Notes: generated by a model from the letters alone, not told the origin. 43,370 bases of DNA from Paenibacillaceae bacterium (GCA_029256185.1 JAQSYI010000060.1:1-43370); one strand, 5' to 3'; positions 28,998-39,117 are shown, counted from the stretch's first letter. Translations and numbers: made by a program.

Positions 28998-29011
28998 TAT
29001 GAAATTTCATA
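28998..29011. promoter_or_regulatory. Perfect palindrome TATGAAATTTCATA
   Basis: This 14-base palindrome lies 95 bases before the start of the next gene and is the ungapped version of the repeat family B core. It may be an operator or a relic of that repeat. Elsewhere in 28898-29106 nothing else is distinct apart from the ribosome binding site of the next gene. Confidence 0.45.
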
Positions 29012-29106
29012 CAAACCAACGGTTAAAGCCACCCCCGGCTCATGAATTCGATTTTTCGACATATGGGCCAGTCGCTCTTTATCACTATCATTTTGGAGGA
29101 AAAAAC

Positions 29107-31059
29107 ATGCCGAAGCTGGCGAAAGAAGAAGCTGTTTCGTTCGATTATGCAGGACAGCGGGAGCGGCGGAAACATATATTCGATGTCTACTCTTCCTGCC
29201 ATGATACCCTGTTCAATGAGGATGGAGATTATATCGGACCGGATAAGGGACGCTATATGCCGCCTGTTAATTACGTGCATATGTGCCTGCCTTACTTCGC
29301 CGCCGGGAATCCCGACGCGATCCGCAAGGCTAATGCCGTGATCCGCAAGCTCAGTTTGCAGGAGTGCCATTTCATGCCCAACCGGAGTCTGTGGCTGCTG
29401 CGTGACTATCCCCATCTGCTGGATGGGGACGTGAAGCAAAAGCTGACTGATTACTGCCGGGAGCATCTGGATGATTTTACCGGAGTCGACCATGATTTTG
29501 TAGGGGTCAATGATAATTTCCCCTGCATCAGTGCCTACACGCTGATGGCCGGCAGCCTGCTCTTCAACAGACCCGGGCTGTACGCAAGAGGAGCGGAGCG
29601 GCTTCATCAGTTGAAGGAGATGCTGACAAGGCGGGGAGCGGCATCCGAATACAGCAGTCCCACCTACTCTCTTCTCCAGCTCCATACTCTGGCCATGCTG
29701 GCGGAGCTGACGGAGCATGACCGGGAGCTGCATACTCTGATTCTGGGCTGTGAGGAGCGGATCTGGGTCGATTATCTGGCCCATTACTTCCTTCCCGCCG
29801 GCCGGCTGGCAGGACCTTATTCCCGCAGCTACACGGAAACGCTGACCAGGTGGAGCAGCCATCCCGGCGCGTTGTATGTGCTGTTGGGAGAGCGGGTGCA
29901 GCTTAGAGGATTTTCCGGACAGGAATGGAACGGGCATCTGGCGGTGCATAACCATTATCTGTTGACTCAGGATTTTCATTGTCCGGCTTACATCCGGGAT
30001 TGGGTGGCCAGCCGTTCCTATCCCTTTGCCTACGAGGCAACGACGGAGTACAATTCGTCATCGGATAAGGTAATCAGCGTGCAGAAGCTATGGTCCGACC
30101 CAAATTCGGAAGACGGGGAGGCCGAGCATGACGAATACGCCTCCGGTTCCGGCACTATCTCCACCTACATGACGGAGGAATACTCGCTGGGCGTCGCCTC
30201 CCGCGAATGGCACTGCGGCAGCCAGACGGATACCTTCGTGGCTCTGTATACGGCACAGAACCCAATCCGAGGAAGGAAGGATGTGCGCATGATATACGCG
30301 CGCTATTCGGTCAATGACCGGCTGCCCGGTCAAATGAACGAATATCCGGAGCTGGGCACCCGCAATAGTCCCTATCTGTTTTGGGATCAGGGAAGAAAAC
30401 TGGGGGTTCACCATGAGCGGGCGGCCATGATGGTTTACAAGCCGCGGATGTATGCCCGCAAACAGGCCTCCAGCCTGCGTTTGATGCTGGTTATGCCCCT
30501 GGAGAACGGTGAGCCGGAGGAAATCTGGCTTGGTGACCGCAGGGTGGAGGAGATGACCGGGGAAAGCCGGGAGCTGTGTCCGGTTTATCTGAAGGACGGA
30601 CACACGTATTTGGCGTTTTTTCCGCTGGTTCCGGTGAATCACGGCCGTCAGAGGGCCGTGCGCGTGGAGCGCGCCAATGATTATTTGCTCTTGTCCTTCT
30701 ACAATTACGAGGGAGCACCCAGGAGCTTCGGCAAAAAGGAGTTTGCTCTGACGGGCAACGGATTTGTCTGCGAGATCGGCTCCCGTGCCGAATATGGCTC
30801 CTTCGAGGCGTTCAGAGGCATTGTGGGACAGAATCGGATCTATGATGAATATCTGAGCAACACCCATATGCGGGACACGACGGTCCGCAAAAGCGTCTAT
30901 ACCCGGCAGGGAGTGGAGCTGGCCTGCGAATACAGTCCGGTAAGCGAGGGCATCCGGTATATGACGGCAAACGGCAGGGTTATCGGCGAAACGAAGCTGC
31001 GGGTGGACGGCCTGGATGAAGCAGCGCTGCCTTTTATGGGAGGAGGTGAAAAGCGGTAA
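29107..31059 (+). CDS. Uncharacterised protein, probable alpha-toroid plus beta-sandwich carbohydrate enzyme
   Basis: 650 residues, start fixed by GGAGG at 29095-29099. I do not recognise a named family. The first 350 residues are rich in amphipathic helices with conserved-looking aromatic and acidic stretches (DDFTGVDHDFVGVNDNFPC, ASEYSSPTYSLLQLHTLAML, LAGPYSRSYTETLTRWSS). The last 300 are strand-rich. This two-part architecture is like heparinase II/III- or alginate-lyase-fold enzymes and some toroid glycosidases. No signal peptide is seen, so it would be cytoplasmic. It follows the phosphorylase on the same strand after 209 bases. A polysaccharide lyase or glycosidase role is a guess from shape and context. 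Confidence 0.75.
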   Translation: MPKLAKEEAVSFDYAGQRERRKHIFDVYSSCHDTLFNEDGDYIGPDKGRYMPPVNYVHMCLPYFAAGNPDAIRKANAVIRKLSLQECHFMPNRSLWLLRDYPHLLDGDVKQKLTDYCREHLDDFTGVDHDFVGVNDNFPCISAYTLMAGSLLFNRPGLYARGAERLHQLKEMLTRRGAASEYSSPTYSLLQLHTLAMLAELTEHDRELHTLILGCEERIWVDYLAHYFLPAGRLAGPYSRSYTETLTRWSSHPGALYVLLGERVQLRGFSGQEWNGHLAVHNHYLLTQDFHCPAYIRDWVASRSYPFAYEATTEYNSSSDKVISVQKLWSDPNSEDGEAEHDEYASGSGTISTYMTEEYSLGVASREWHCGSQTDTFVALYTAQNPIRGRKDVRMIYARYSVNDRLPGQMNEYPELGTRNSPYLFWDQGRKLGVHHERAAMMVYKPRMYARKQASSLRLMLVMPLENGEPEEIWLGDRRVEEMTGESRELCPVYLKDGHTYLAFFPLVPVNHGRQRAVRVERANDYLLLSFYNYEGAPRSFGKKEFALTGNGFVCEIGSRAEYGSFEAFRGIVGQNRIYDEYLSNTHMRDTTVRKSVYTRQGVELACEYSPVSEGIRYMTANGRVIGETKLRVDGLDEAALPFMGGGEKR

Positions 31060-31108
31060 GGGGCAGGAGGGATACGTGGTAAAGGGATATATGCGAAAGC
31101 GGCAAAGG

Positions 31109-31318
31109 CAAGAGTAATGAATGCAGGAGAGAAAAACATGTAAGAGCAAAAGCACAACGGCATGCAAGAGCATACGGGCAAGCGTAATGAATGCAGGAGC
31201 GAAAAACATGTAAGAGCAAAAGCACAACGGCATGCAAGAGAATATGGGCAAGCGTAATGAATACAGGAGCGAAAAACATGTAAGAGCAAAAGCACAACGG
31301 CATGCAAGAGAATATGGG
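31109..31318. repeat. Three 70-base tandem repeats
   Basis: Units start at 31109, 31179 and 31249, exactly 70 bases apart, with a partial fourth at 31319. They share CAAGCGTAATGAATGCAGGA, then GAAAAACATGTAAGAGC and GGCATGCAAGAG. Only a few substitutions separate the copies, so the array is recent. The unit is not a multiple of three, so long open frames across it are not genes. Confidence 0.9.
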
Positions 31319-31511
31319 CAAGAGCAGCAATGAGTAAGAACGATAATGAACAAGGGCGGCTTTGCAAAAAGCCGTCTTAGAGGGAGGTTTTACGAAAACG
31401 GTTGCAAGAAAGGCATAAACACAGAATAATGCATACGAAATGAAGTGTCCTTGCTCCCATGCGCTAAGGTGTGTTTTTAAACTGACCGAACTCCATATAA
31501 CCAGGGCCAAT

Positions 31512-31632
31512 GTATGCGAAATTTCGTATAGAATGGCTACTCCAGAGGCAGAGTTGGCCTAACGTATGCGAAATTTCATACAGAATGGCATGCCAGTGGC
31601 AGATTCGGGCCAACGTATGCGAAATTTCATAC
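31512..31632 (+). repeat. Repeat family B cluster, three units
   Basis: Cores at 31512-31529 (GTATGCGAAATTTCGTAT), 31564-31581 and 31615-31632 (both GTATGCGAAATTTCATAC) are spaced 52 and 51 bases. Between them lie GAATGGC and CCAGNGGCAGA, the same flank as at 3846. Each core folds on GAAATTTC. Confidence 0.8.
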
Positions 31633-31843
31633 AGAGTGGCTACACCAGAGGCAGAGTCGATATGTCTCCCTGCATATAGATTATCGGGTTTAGCTATACC
31701 CCGCTTCGCTTGGCAAGTTAAACGCAAAACTAGTGCCGGTCTGTGTAAATATCCCAACAGTTGCCGCTTGAGAAGACCGCTCCCGCAGACCGCCCCTAAC
31801 TGGCCGGACAGAAGGCGATGAACCGTAACAGCCGCGGACCAAA

Positions 31844-32036
31844 GAAAATAACTGCAAAAATCCAGTTATTTCGCAGTAGATGAGGTCACTTCAACGACCA
31901 TACCTGCGAAAATACAGTTAGTTGGAGCAAAATGCGAGGAATGACCGGGTTAGGACCCCAAATAACTGTAGATTTACAGGGAAAGGCTCACTAATAAGGG
32001 CTGCGGGAGAAATTAACTGTAGATTTGCAGGACGAC
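31844..32036. repeat. Repeat family C cluster, four units
   Basis: AAATAACTG and CAGTTATTT (31847-31873) form a perfect hairpin. Further units are CTGCGAAAATACAGTTAGTT (31909-31928), AAATAACTGTAGATTTACAG (31961-31980) and AATTAACTGTAGATTTGCAG (32011-32030). Same type as 9416-9597. Confidence 0.7.
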
Positions 32037-32141
32037 ATCCAGCAGAAGGCTCCTGACTGACTCAAAACGCAGAGGGCGCAAACGCTGTGCACTTGTCGGC
32101 TTTTTTACGCAGACCAGCACTAGGCGGAAGCTTACGAAGTG

Positions 32142-32189
32142 AAGTTTTTGCTCCATGCGCTTCGCTTTGCAAGTAAAACGCAAAAACTT
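32142..32189 (+). promoter_or_regulatory. Leader hairpin abutting the ribosome binding site
   Basis: AAGTTTTTGC (32142-32151) pairs exactly with GCAAAAACTT (32180-32189), two bases before TAGGAGG. The loop contains GCGCTTCGCTTTGCAAGT, a near-copy of an element at 31703-31722. Such a stem directly upstream of the Shine-Dalgarno could control translation or mRNA stability, or could be another dispersed palindromic repeat. Confidence 0.5.
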
Positions 32190-32204
32190 TTAGGAGGTCC
32201 CAAA

Positions 32205-35200
32205 ATGAACCAAAAAAAGAGATGGAGACCAGGCTTGAGCCTGCTGGTGGCGGCAGCACTGGTATGCGGATTGTTTATCACCCCGTATGGGGAACCGGTT
32301 CTTCACGCAAGCGAATCAACTGCCGCCATCCAGGCCGAATATTATGTGGACCCGGTGCAAGGGAATGACGGGCAGGCTGGTACGGAATTGGCGCCCTTCC
32401 GGACACTGGGGAAGGCCCGCGACGAGGTAAGGGCCATCAACGGACAAATGACAGGAGACATTATCGTCTATCTGCGCGGGGGAACGCATTCCCTGTCGGA
32501 GACGCTTGCCCTGACGGAGCAGGATTCCGGGACAGGAGGCTATCAGGTTGTATACCGCTCCTATCCCGGGGAAGCCCCGGTGGTAAGCGGCGGAACCAGT
32601 ATTGAAGGGTGGGAGATTTACGACATCGGGAAGAATATTTACAGCGCCCCGGCGGGAGCGGATTTGAATACCAGACAGTTATATGTCAACGGAAAGCGGG
32701 CGGTACGGGCGCGCAGCGCCGACGGTTTGCCCGACAGTGTGAAGGTGGCCGACGGCATTGCCACCAGTATGACGGAGCTTGCCGGATGGGGCAATATTAC
32801 TGACCTGGAGCTGGTGTTCAAGCAGAACTGGACCAATCCCAGAGGCACAGTGGAATCCGTATCTGTTGAGGGAGGTACGGCGACGCTTATGATGAAGCAG
32901 CCGGGCTGGTATTATCTCAACAACAAGGGCGGCACCAGCGTCAACCTTCCCTGGTATTATGAGAACGCTTACGAGCTGCTGGATGAGGAGGGGGAATGGT
33001 ATCTGGACCGGTCGGCGGATACGTTCTTCTACAAGCCGCGGGCAGGGGAGGACATGGGCACTGCCGATGTAACGGCGCCGGTGCTGGAGCAGTTGATTAC
33101 TCTTCAGGGAAGCGGTTTGGATCAGCCTATTCATGATTTGCGCTTTGAAGGCATATCCTTCCAATACACAACATGGCTCGCTCCCGGTACAGAGCAAGCC
33201 CATCCGGATGTGCAGTCCAATATACTGCGGATCATGGACCCGAATACTGGCGCGGTAACGGAAAAGCTGATTCCGGCTGCAATAGATGTGGTTATGGGCC
33301 GGTCGATCAGCTTTGAGCGGTGCGATTTCTCCCGGCTTGGCAGCGCCGCCGTCAACATCACCAAAGGCAGCCAGGATAATCTGATCCGGGGCAATACGTT
33401 TGTGGATATATCGGGCAGCGGCGTGCAGGTGGGAGAGATGAAGGGGAGCGACCCCGATTACTACAATCCCATCGACCCCAAGAGAGTGCTGCGCAATAAT
33501 GATGTAGTCAACAACTTTTTCTATGGAGTGGGTGCGGAATACCGCTCTGCTGTAGCCGTGTTTGCCGCTTATCCCCTGGATATGGACATCTCTCACAACG
33601 AGATTGCCAATACTCCGTATTCTGGCATCACGATCGGCTGGGGATGGGGCACCACCGATACGGCCAACCGGGGGACCCGGATTCAGAACAACTATATCCA
33701 TCACGTCATGCAGGAGCTGATTGACGGCGGCGCCATCTATACCCTGGGAACCTCCTGGGATATGACCATCAGCGGCAATTATATCAGGGAGCAGAAGCAC
33801 AATTTCGGCTCGGTCTATCTGGATGAGGGAAGCTCGGACATTACCGTGAGGGACAATGTGATGGAAAACGTGCAGATTCCGGTTTTTGTCAATTTGGAAG
33901 CCCACGATATTACCGTACAGCGAACGTATGCGGATAATTTCAAGAAGGTGAATGCCGGCAAGTCAACGGTTGCAATCGACAATATCCTCTACACGCCTGA
34001 CGGAAGCGCTTGGCCGGCTGAGGCTACTGCCATCATGGACAATGCGGGGATTGAGGAGGCCTATGGGGATATCATCCCCGATGTGCCCGACTTGGGCACC
34101 TCCGAGGAACCTCCGGCAGAGCCTGAGCCCACGCCGCTGCCCGTGTCGTTCCAGGGCAAGCAGGCATTGGTTACGGGCATCCAGAAGGCCGGGGTGATCC
34201 GGAACAATTGGGGAGGCTGGGTTGGGACGAAGATCACGGTGGGAAATAATCCGCTTACCGTGACCGCGCTGGGACGTGCCGATCTGGGCGGCAGTCTGGG
34301 GGTTCACCGGATGAGAATCGTGGATGCGGCTGCGCAGAGCGATTTGCTTAATGAACCGGTCCGGCTGGTGATGACGCAGGCGCCCGCCAACGGGGATTTC
34401 AAATATGTGCAGCTTCCCGCTCCCGTTGTCCTGCAGGCCAACACCTCCTACTATGTGCTGAGCGAGGAAAAGGTCGGGGAGGACTTGTGGTACGACAGCG
34501 ATCTGAAGGTCCAATCCACATCGGCGGCAGCGGTTAATATCGGAATCTGGTCGAATACCTTCAAGACGGGGGTAACCGCCGGCAACAGCTTCGTGGGTGT
34601 GGATCTCCTGTATGAGGCGGAGCCGGCGTCCACTCCGCTGCCCGTAAGCTTGCCTGTACCAGTTGTAACCGAGCCTGAGCCGGAACCGGAGCCGTTGCCC
34701 CTGGAGCTGGAAGGCACCGCAAGCGCCGTGCTCTCCATGACTCCGGGCACCCTGAGGAATGACTGGAACGGCTGGGCCGGGATGAAATTTACCGTCGGCT
34801 CCGCTCCGGTAGCAGTAACGGCCTTGGGACGAATGTTTGTGGAGGGCAATGAGAGGGTTCATAAGGTGCGGCTGGTGGATGCGGCTTCGGAAAGCATTGT
34901 AGCGGAAACCAGGGTGCGGCTGGAGGGTGGAACCGGCGGCCAGTTCAGCTACGGCCAATTGTATGAGCCGGTCCGGCTGCTTCCGGGGAAATCCTATTAT
35001 CTGCTCAGTCTCGAGAAGGCGGGCGGGGATTACTGGCACAATGGCGATGCTGTCGCCGCCGCCTCGTCCGTGATTGCGATTGACAAGGCCATAAGCAATT
35101 CGAACGACAGGGTAAAGCGGCCGGACCCCTATAAGGACGGGTATCTGGCGGGAAATACGTATACGGGGGTGGATTTCCGTTATTCCACGGAAGATGTGTC

Positions 35201-36080
35201 TGTTGCCAATCTGCTGAATAATGGGGGGTTCGAATATGACACATCAAGCTGGAGCACCTATAACGCCAGCTTGTCGAGAGTAACGGCCGCCACCTACAAC
35301 GGAAGCATGGGCTCGGCCAGAGTAAGCGTAACCGCCAGCTACGGCTCCGCCCGGCAGACGGCGGCTCTGGAGAAGAACAAAACCTACGACGTGTCCGTCT
35401 GGGTGCGGCTTGAGTCAGGAGCCGATGTAGCCCAGATCATTCTCGACCACGGCTCGGGAACTCCCCGTTATACGTATCTGGCGGCCAATACACCGGTGGA
35501 CACCACATGGCGCCAGCTGAAGGCATCGTTTAAGTACACGGGCACCAATGCTGACGCGAATGCCTCCGTCCAACTGCGGATCGGCGCCGGTACGGCGAAG
35601 CTGGTCTATTACTTCGATGATTTTATGATCAAGGAGAGCGCGGAGCAGATCTATAATGGCGGCTTTGAGCAAAATACGGCGGGCTGGTCCACCTACAACG
35701 CTGTCCTGACACGGGTAACGGAGGCTACCTACGGCGCAAGCGCCGGTTCGGCCAAGGTGGTTATGAATACGGCGTACGGAACAGCCATGCAGGAGCTGGT
35801 GCTGAAGAAGAATACGAGTTATGAGATATCGGTCTGGGTCAGGCTTGATTCCGGCGCGGATGTGGCCCAGATCATCCTGGACCACAGGACGGGTACGCCG
35901 CGGTATGAATATCTGGCGAAGAATACTCCTGTTGACACGGAGTGGCGACAATTGAAGGCGGTGTATACGTATACCGGAACCAATGACAACGGAAACGGGG
36001 CTATTCAGCTCCGTATCGGAGACGGGCAGACGAGGAAAACCTATTACTTTGACAACTTCAGCGTGATACCTGTTCCATGA
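32205..36080 (+). CDS. Secreted modular parallel beta-helix glycosidase/lyase with two CBM4/9-type modules
   Basis: 1291 residues; TAGGAGG precedes the ATG. Residues 1-35 are a signal peptide (HASES cleavage). Residues about 42-630 form a right-handed parallel beta-helix: YYVDPVQGNDGQAGTELAPF and VYLRGGTHSLSETL at the head, then many NN-F/NY turns such as HNEIANTPYSGITIGWGWG. This resembles the pectate-lyase superfamily and GH141-type enzymes. After an EP-rich linker comes a 160-residue module (from about 647, VIRNNWGGWVGTKITVG), repeated after a second EPEPEPEP linker (from about 832, LRNDWNGWAGMKFTVG). I do not know this module. Two CBM4/9-like carbohydrate-binding modules end the protein (from about 1001 NGGFEYDTSSWSTYNAS, and from about 1149 NGGFEQNTAGWSTYNAV). 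Export and binding modules indicate attack on polymer outside the cell. Confidence 0.86.
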   Translation: MNQKKRWRPGLSLLVAAALVCGLFITPYGEPVLHASESTAAIQAEYYVDPVQGNDGQAGTELAPFRTLGKARDEVRAINGQMTGDIIVYLRGGTHSLSETLALTEQDSGTGGYQVVYRSYPGEAPVVSGGTSIEGWEIYDIGKNIYSAPAGADLNTRQLYVNGKRAVRARSADGLPDSVKVADGIATSMTELAGWGNITDLELVFKQNWTNPRGTVESVSVEGGTATLMMKQPGWYYLNNKGGTSVNLPWYYENAYELLDEEGEWYLDRSADTFFYKPRAGEDMGTADVTAPVLEQLITLQGSGLDQPIHDLRFEGISFQYTTWLAPGTEQAHPDVQSNILRIMDPNTGAVTEKLIPAAIDVVMGRSISFERCDFSRLGSAAVNITKGSQDNLIRGNTFVDISGSGVQVGEMKGSDPDYYNPIDPKRVLRNNDVVNNFFYGVGAEYRSAVAVFAAYPLDMDISHNEIANTPYSGITIGWGWGTTDTANRGTRIQNNYIHHVMQELIDGGAIYTLGTSWDMTISGNYIREQKHNFGSVYLDEGSSDITVRDNVMENVQIPVFVNLEAHDITVQRTYADNFKKVNAGKSTVAIDNILYTPDGSAWPAEATAIMDNAGIEEAYGDIIPDVPDLGTSEEPPAEPEPTPLPVSFQGKQALVTGIQKAGVIRNNWGGWVGTKITVGNNPLTVTALGRADLGGSLGVHRMRIVDAAAQSDLLNEPVRLVMTQAPANGDFKYVQLPAPVVLQANTSYYVLSEEKVGEDLWYDSDLKVQSTSAAAVNIGIWSNTFKTGVTAGNSFVGVDLLYEAEPASTPLPVSLPVPVVTEPEPEPEPLPLELEGTASAVLSMTPGTLRNDWNGWAGMKFTVGSAPVAVTALGRMFVEGNERVHKVRLVDAASESIVAETRVRLEGGTGGQFSYGQLYEPVRLLPGKSYYLLSLEKAGGDYWHNGDAVAAASSVIAIDKAISNSNDRVKRPDPYKDGYLAGNTYTGVDFRYSTEDVSVANLLNNGGFEYDTSSWSTYNASLSRVTAATYNGSMGSARVSVTASYGSARQTAALEKNKTYDVSVWVRLESGADVAQIILDHGSGTPRYTYLAANTPVDTTWRQLKASFKYTGTNADANASVQLRIGAGTAKLVYYFDDFMIKESAEQIYNGGFEQNTAGWSTYNAVLTRVTEATYGASAGSAKVVMNTAYGTAMQELVLKKNTSYEISVWVRLDSGADVAQIILDHRTGTPRYEYLAKNTPVDTEWRQLKAVYTYTGTNDNGNGAIQLRIGDGQTRKTYYFDNFSVIPVP

Positions 36081-36121
36081 TGGATGAATAAACTGCTCCA
36101 GGCGGCTGCCCGATGAAAATA

Positions 36122-36145
36122 AAGCGGGTGGCCGCTTGTTTTTTT
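36122..36145 (+). terminator. Intrinsic terminator after the modular beta-helix gene
   Basis: AAGCGG, loop GTGG, CCGCTT, then G and seven T residues (36139-36145). It lies 42 bases past the stop codon. Confidence 0.85.
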
Positions 36146-36256
36146 AACACTGGAGTATGCGTCCTGTATTGTAAGGGAGGTGGTGGCGGCTTCGCGGACT
36201 GCGGCGGATTGCTATGACAGTTTGTGTGATAAATCCAATAAGGGAGGAATTGATTA

Positions 36257-38611
36257 ATGAAGGGCAAAACATGCCGGGAAACGGCAAAACACGCAAGTCT
36301 GGCGATTCTGCTGGCGGTTATGGCGGTTGTGTTCATCTCTCCTGTACCGGCAGCAGAAGCCGCTGTCCAGGCCGTCTACTATGCCTCTCCCACAGGCAGC
36401 GGCAGCTCCTGCACCCAGGCTGCACCCTGCTCCTTGACCGGGGTAAGGGATAAGGTGCGGACCGTGAATGCGGGCATGACAGGGGATATCGCCATCGAGC
36501 TGCGGGGAGGGACGTATACGCTGACCGCACCGCTGGTGCTGGATTACAGGGATTCGGGCTCCAATGGGTATAAGGTGATTTGGCGGAAATACGCGGCGGA
36601 AGCACCGGTCATCTCCGGGGGCCAGTCCTTAAGCGGCGGCTGGCTGCTGCATGATTCCACAGCCAATATATACAAGAAGACAGGGGTCACCTCCCGCTTC
36701 CGCCAATTATACGTAAACGACACGCCTGCGGTCCGCGCCCGCATACCCAACCGCACGGACACGGAGACCTTCGGCCCCTATTACGATACGGTGAGCGCTG
36801 ATCCCGCCGCCAAGACATACACGGTTAATAAGTCGGAAATCGCCAATTGGTCCAACCTGGCGCAAGTGGAGATGGCTGTGCAGCCCCATTGGTATCACAA
36901 CCGCCTCAGGATCAGCAGCTTCACCACGGATTCCGGCTACAGCTATGTGTCCTTCCAGACACCGGAGGCCAACAGCGCTTTTACGAAAGCCGCCAGCTTT
37001 TATGCAAGCAATGCCTATCATTGGGAGAATGCTTACGAGCTGCTGGACGCGGCCGGGGAATGGTATCTGGACACGACGGCAAATACGCTTTACTATAAGC
37101 CGCGCAGCGGGGAAAATATGGCAACAGCCGCAGTAACCGCTCCGCAAGCGGATACGCTGCTTCAATTGGCGGGAACCTCAACCAGCCCGGTTCACCATGT
37201 GGAATTCAGCGGCCTGGCCTTCAAGTATACCGGCTGGAACGGCCCAAGCTCAAGCGGGCTGGTCGCCACTCAGGCCGTGAGGCCGATTAACGGCATCGCC
37301 GTACCGGCTGCGGTACAGGCCGCATATGGACATCATCTGCGGTTCATCGGGAATACATGGAGCAGCATCGGGGCAAACGGACTGCAGCTGCGGATCGGAG
37401 TCAAGGATACGCAGATTGTCTCCAACCATCTGAGCTATGTGGCTGCCAATGGCATTGTGCTGGACGATAACGGCGCGCGGGACCCTGCCGCCGCGGACCG
37501 GACGGAGAATATCCTGGTGGGAAACAACACCATTACCCGGGTGGGCCAGCAATACTCCAACGGCATGGGGATCGTCGCTTATTTCATCAGAAATTCGGTT
37601 ATCGAGCATAATTCCATCTCCTATGGCCCTTATACGGGGATGCAGATCGGGGGCCAATCCTGCTCCTGTGAATCGGGGATGGCCGACAACCAGATCCGCT
37701 ACAACGACGTGCACCATATGCTGCAGCTACACGATGACGGCGGAGGGATCTATACGCTGGCGCGGCAGCCGGGCACATGGGTATTCGAGAACTATGTCCA
37801 TGATATCGCCAGAAGCCCCTGGGCCATGGGGTCGCCGGTCGCCGCCTTGTATCTGGACAATTACAGCCAGTACATCACGGTGGAGCACAATGTGGTCTCC
37901 GGGATCGGAACCGGCGCTCAGAGCACATACGAGCAGACGGGCATCGGAGCCGCCAACAATACCTGGTTGAACAATGGAACCCAGGACCAGACGGTCAAGG
38001 ACCAGGCAGGAGTGAAGGCCGGATATGTGGAGCCGATCATGGGCTCATCCTCTTCTGCGGCTGCAGTTAACGAGAATTTCAATTCATCGGCTACAGGCAG
38101 TCCTCCCGCAGGCTGGGGCTTCAACACCAGCGGAGGCACCGTGACCGTGCAGGAAGTGCCAAGCGCCGCGGATAAGAGCCTCCTGGTCAGCAAACCCGCC
38201 TCGGCCGACAGTGTGGCTGCCGAGAAGAGCTTCGCGGGCATCAGCGGCATCTCCGCTGTGGAGGTCAGGATCAGGCCGGAGCAGACGGCCAACTGGAAGA
38301 TGGCGCCTTATCTCAAGGACAGCAGCGGCAATACGGCCGTGAGCATCGCTTTTGACGGCGGGAATATTAAGCTGTATAACGGCTCCGTGCTGGAAACGGT
38401 GGGACCGTTCACGGCAGGCGTCTGGTATACCGTCAGGATTGTTTCCGACACGGATACGGACCGCTTTGATCTGTATGTGAACGGGGTGCTGAGAAAGCGC
38501 AGCGCCGCCATGCGCACGGCGGTTAACAATGTGGGGAAAGTGCTGCTGTCCGTGGGCCCGGGACATACGGGGGCGTTTTACGCGGATGATGTTACGGTGT
38601 CAAGTCCGTGA
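36257..38611 (+). CDS. Secreted parallel beta-helix enzyme with C-terminal LamG-like domain
   Basis: 784 residues; GGGAGG with about 9-base spacing precedes the ATG. A signal peptide covers about residues 1-35 (AAEA cleavage region). Residues about 39-595 form a right-handed beta-helix that is paralogous to the preceding protein: both share VRT/VRA-N-MTGDI, LRGGT, EAPVISGG, ENAYELLD, GEWYLD, YYKPR-GE-M-TA-VTAP and the DGG-IYTL turn. From about residue 603 a beta-sandwich follows (NENFNSSATG, ending AFYADDVTV), LamG/concanavalin-like, perhaps glycan-binding. It lacks the linker modules and CBM4/9 pair. The pair likely cut related linkages in one extracellular polysaccharide. Catalytic residues cannot be assigned safely. 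Confidence 0.86.
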   Translation: MKGKTCRETAKHASLAILLAVMAVVFISPVPAAEAAVQAVYYASPTGSGSSCTQAAPCSLTGVRDKVRTVNAGMTGDIAIELRGGTYTLTAPLVLDYRDSGSNGYKVIWRKYAAEAPVISGGQSLSGGWLLHDSTANIYKKTGVTSRFRQLYVNDTPAVRARIPNRTDTETFGPYYDTVSADPAAKTYTVNKSEIANWSNLAQVEMAVQPHWYHNRLRISSFTTDSGYSYVSFQTPEANSAFTKAASFYASNAYHWENAYELLDAAGEWYLDTTANTLYYKPRSGENMATAAVTAPQADTLLQLAGTSTSPVHHVEFSGLAFKYTGWNGPSSSGLVATQAVRPINGIAVPAAVQAAYGHHLRFIGNTWSSIGANGLQLRIGVKDTQIVSNHLSYVAANGIVLDDNGARDPAAADRTENILVGNNTITRVGQQYSNGMGIVAYFIRNSVIEHNSISYGPYTGMQIGGQSCSCESGMADNQIRYNDVHHMLQLHDDGGGIYTLARQPGTWVFENYVHDIARSPWAMGSPVAALYLDNYSQYITVEHNVVSGIGTGAQSTYEQTGIGAANNTWLNNGTQDQTVKDQAGVKAGYVEPIMGSSSSAAAVNENFNSSATGSPPAGWGFNTSGGTVTVQEVPSAADKSLLVSKPASADSVAAEKSFAGISGISAVEVRIRPEQTANWKMAPYLKDSSGNTAVSIAFDGGNIKLYNGSVLETVGPFTAGVWYTVRIVSDTDTDRFDLYVNGVLRKRSAAMRTAVNNVGKVLLSVGPGHTGAFYADDVTVSSP

Positions 38612-38724
38612 TGGGCCTGTAGTACAGAAGGACCTTTAACGCGGAAACGGTAAAAAATGTCCACTGGAGCTAGACATTAATCCTTTTCTATAATGCGCTT
38701 TCATAAATTGTTTCGAATATGCTA

Positions 38725-38753
38725 TTGACTTGTTACGGAAAGATGAATATAAT
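38725..38753 (+). promoter_or_regulatory. Sigma-A promoter of the ilv operon
   Basis: TTGACT at 38725-38730 and TATAAT at 38748-38753 are exactly 17 bases apart, close to consensus. Transcription would start near 38760, at the beginning of the T-box leader. Confidence 0.85.
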
Positions 38754-38759
38754 AATCAT

Positions 38760-39117
38760 CAAATATTGAGAAAATTGCTACAATGGCTATGATGAGGACG
38801 AAGTGATAAGGGCTCTTATGTCCAGAGAGCAGCGGGTCAGCTGAAACCAATGCCTTAACCCCTTATTAACGAGCTCACCTCGGAGCTGTTTTCCTGAAAA
38901 GCATGTGCGGAGCATACACCGGATATGGTTACTAGGGAACACCGGAGAGACACACGTTACCGTGTCGGAGTATAAGGAGCCGCAGCATGCGCGTGTTCCC
39001 GTACTTGTCAAGGCTGTTTCTCGCGAGAGAGACGGCAAACCATGGGTGGTACCACGGAAGCTTACCCCTTTCGTCCCTTCGTACGCTTTATTTGCGTCCG
39101 GGACGAAAGGGGTTTTT
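38760..39117 (+). promoter_or_regulatory. T-box leader (tRNA-Leu sensing) of ilvBN
   Basis: The leader shows Stem I features (a kink-turn-like GAGGACGAAGTGA, CAGAGAGCAGCG, and ATAAGG pairing with CCTTAT). It is followed by a specifier loop GAGCTCACC with CTC at 38874-38876, a leucine codon, as in the Bacillus ilv-leu leader. The T-box sequence TGGGTGGTACCACG is at 39043-39056, with TGGT at 39047-39050 to pair with the tRNA acceptor end. An intrinsic terminator closes the leader. Uncharged tRNA-Leu would stabilise the antiterminator and switch on the genes when leucine is scarce. Specifier assignment is by analogy and alignment by eye. Confidence 0.9.
39065..39117 (+). terminator. T-box terminator
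   Basis: CCCCTTTCGTCCC (39065-39077) pairs with GGGACGAAAGGGG (39100-39112), followed by TTTTT. The 5-prime arm lies just after the T-box bulge, as required for mutually exclusive antiterminator and terminator folding. Confidence 0.92.

Larger units (their letters stand above)
31060..32204. other. Repeat-rich gap of 1.1 kb before the large beta-helix gene
   Basis: No gene is supported. In order it holds three 70-base tandem units (31109-31318), a hairpin GGCTTT/AAAGCC at about 31358-31376, three units of repeat family B at 51-52 base spacing (31512-31632), one copy of an element GCTTCGCTTGGCAAGTTAAA (31703-31722), four units of repeat family C (31844-32036), and a leader hairpin next to the downstream ribosome binding site. 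Confidence 0.65.
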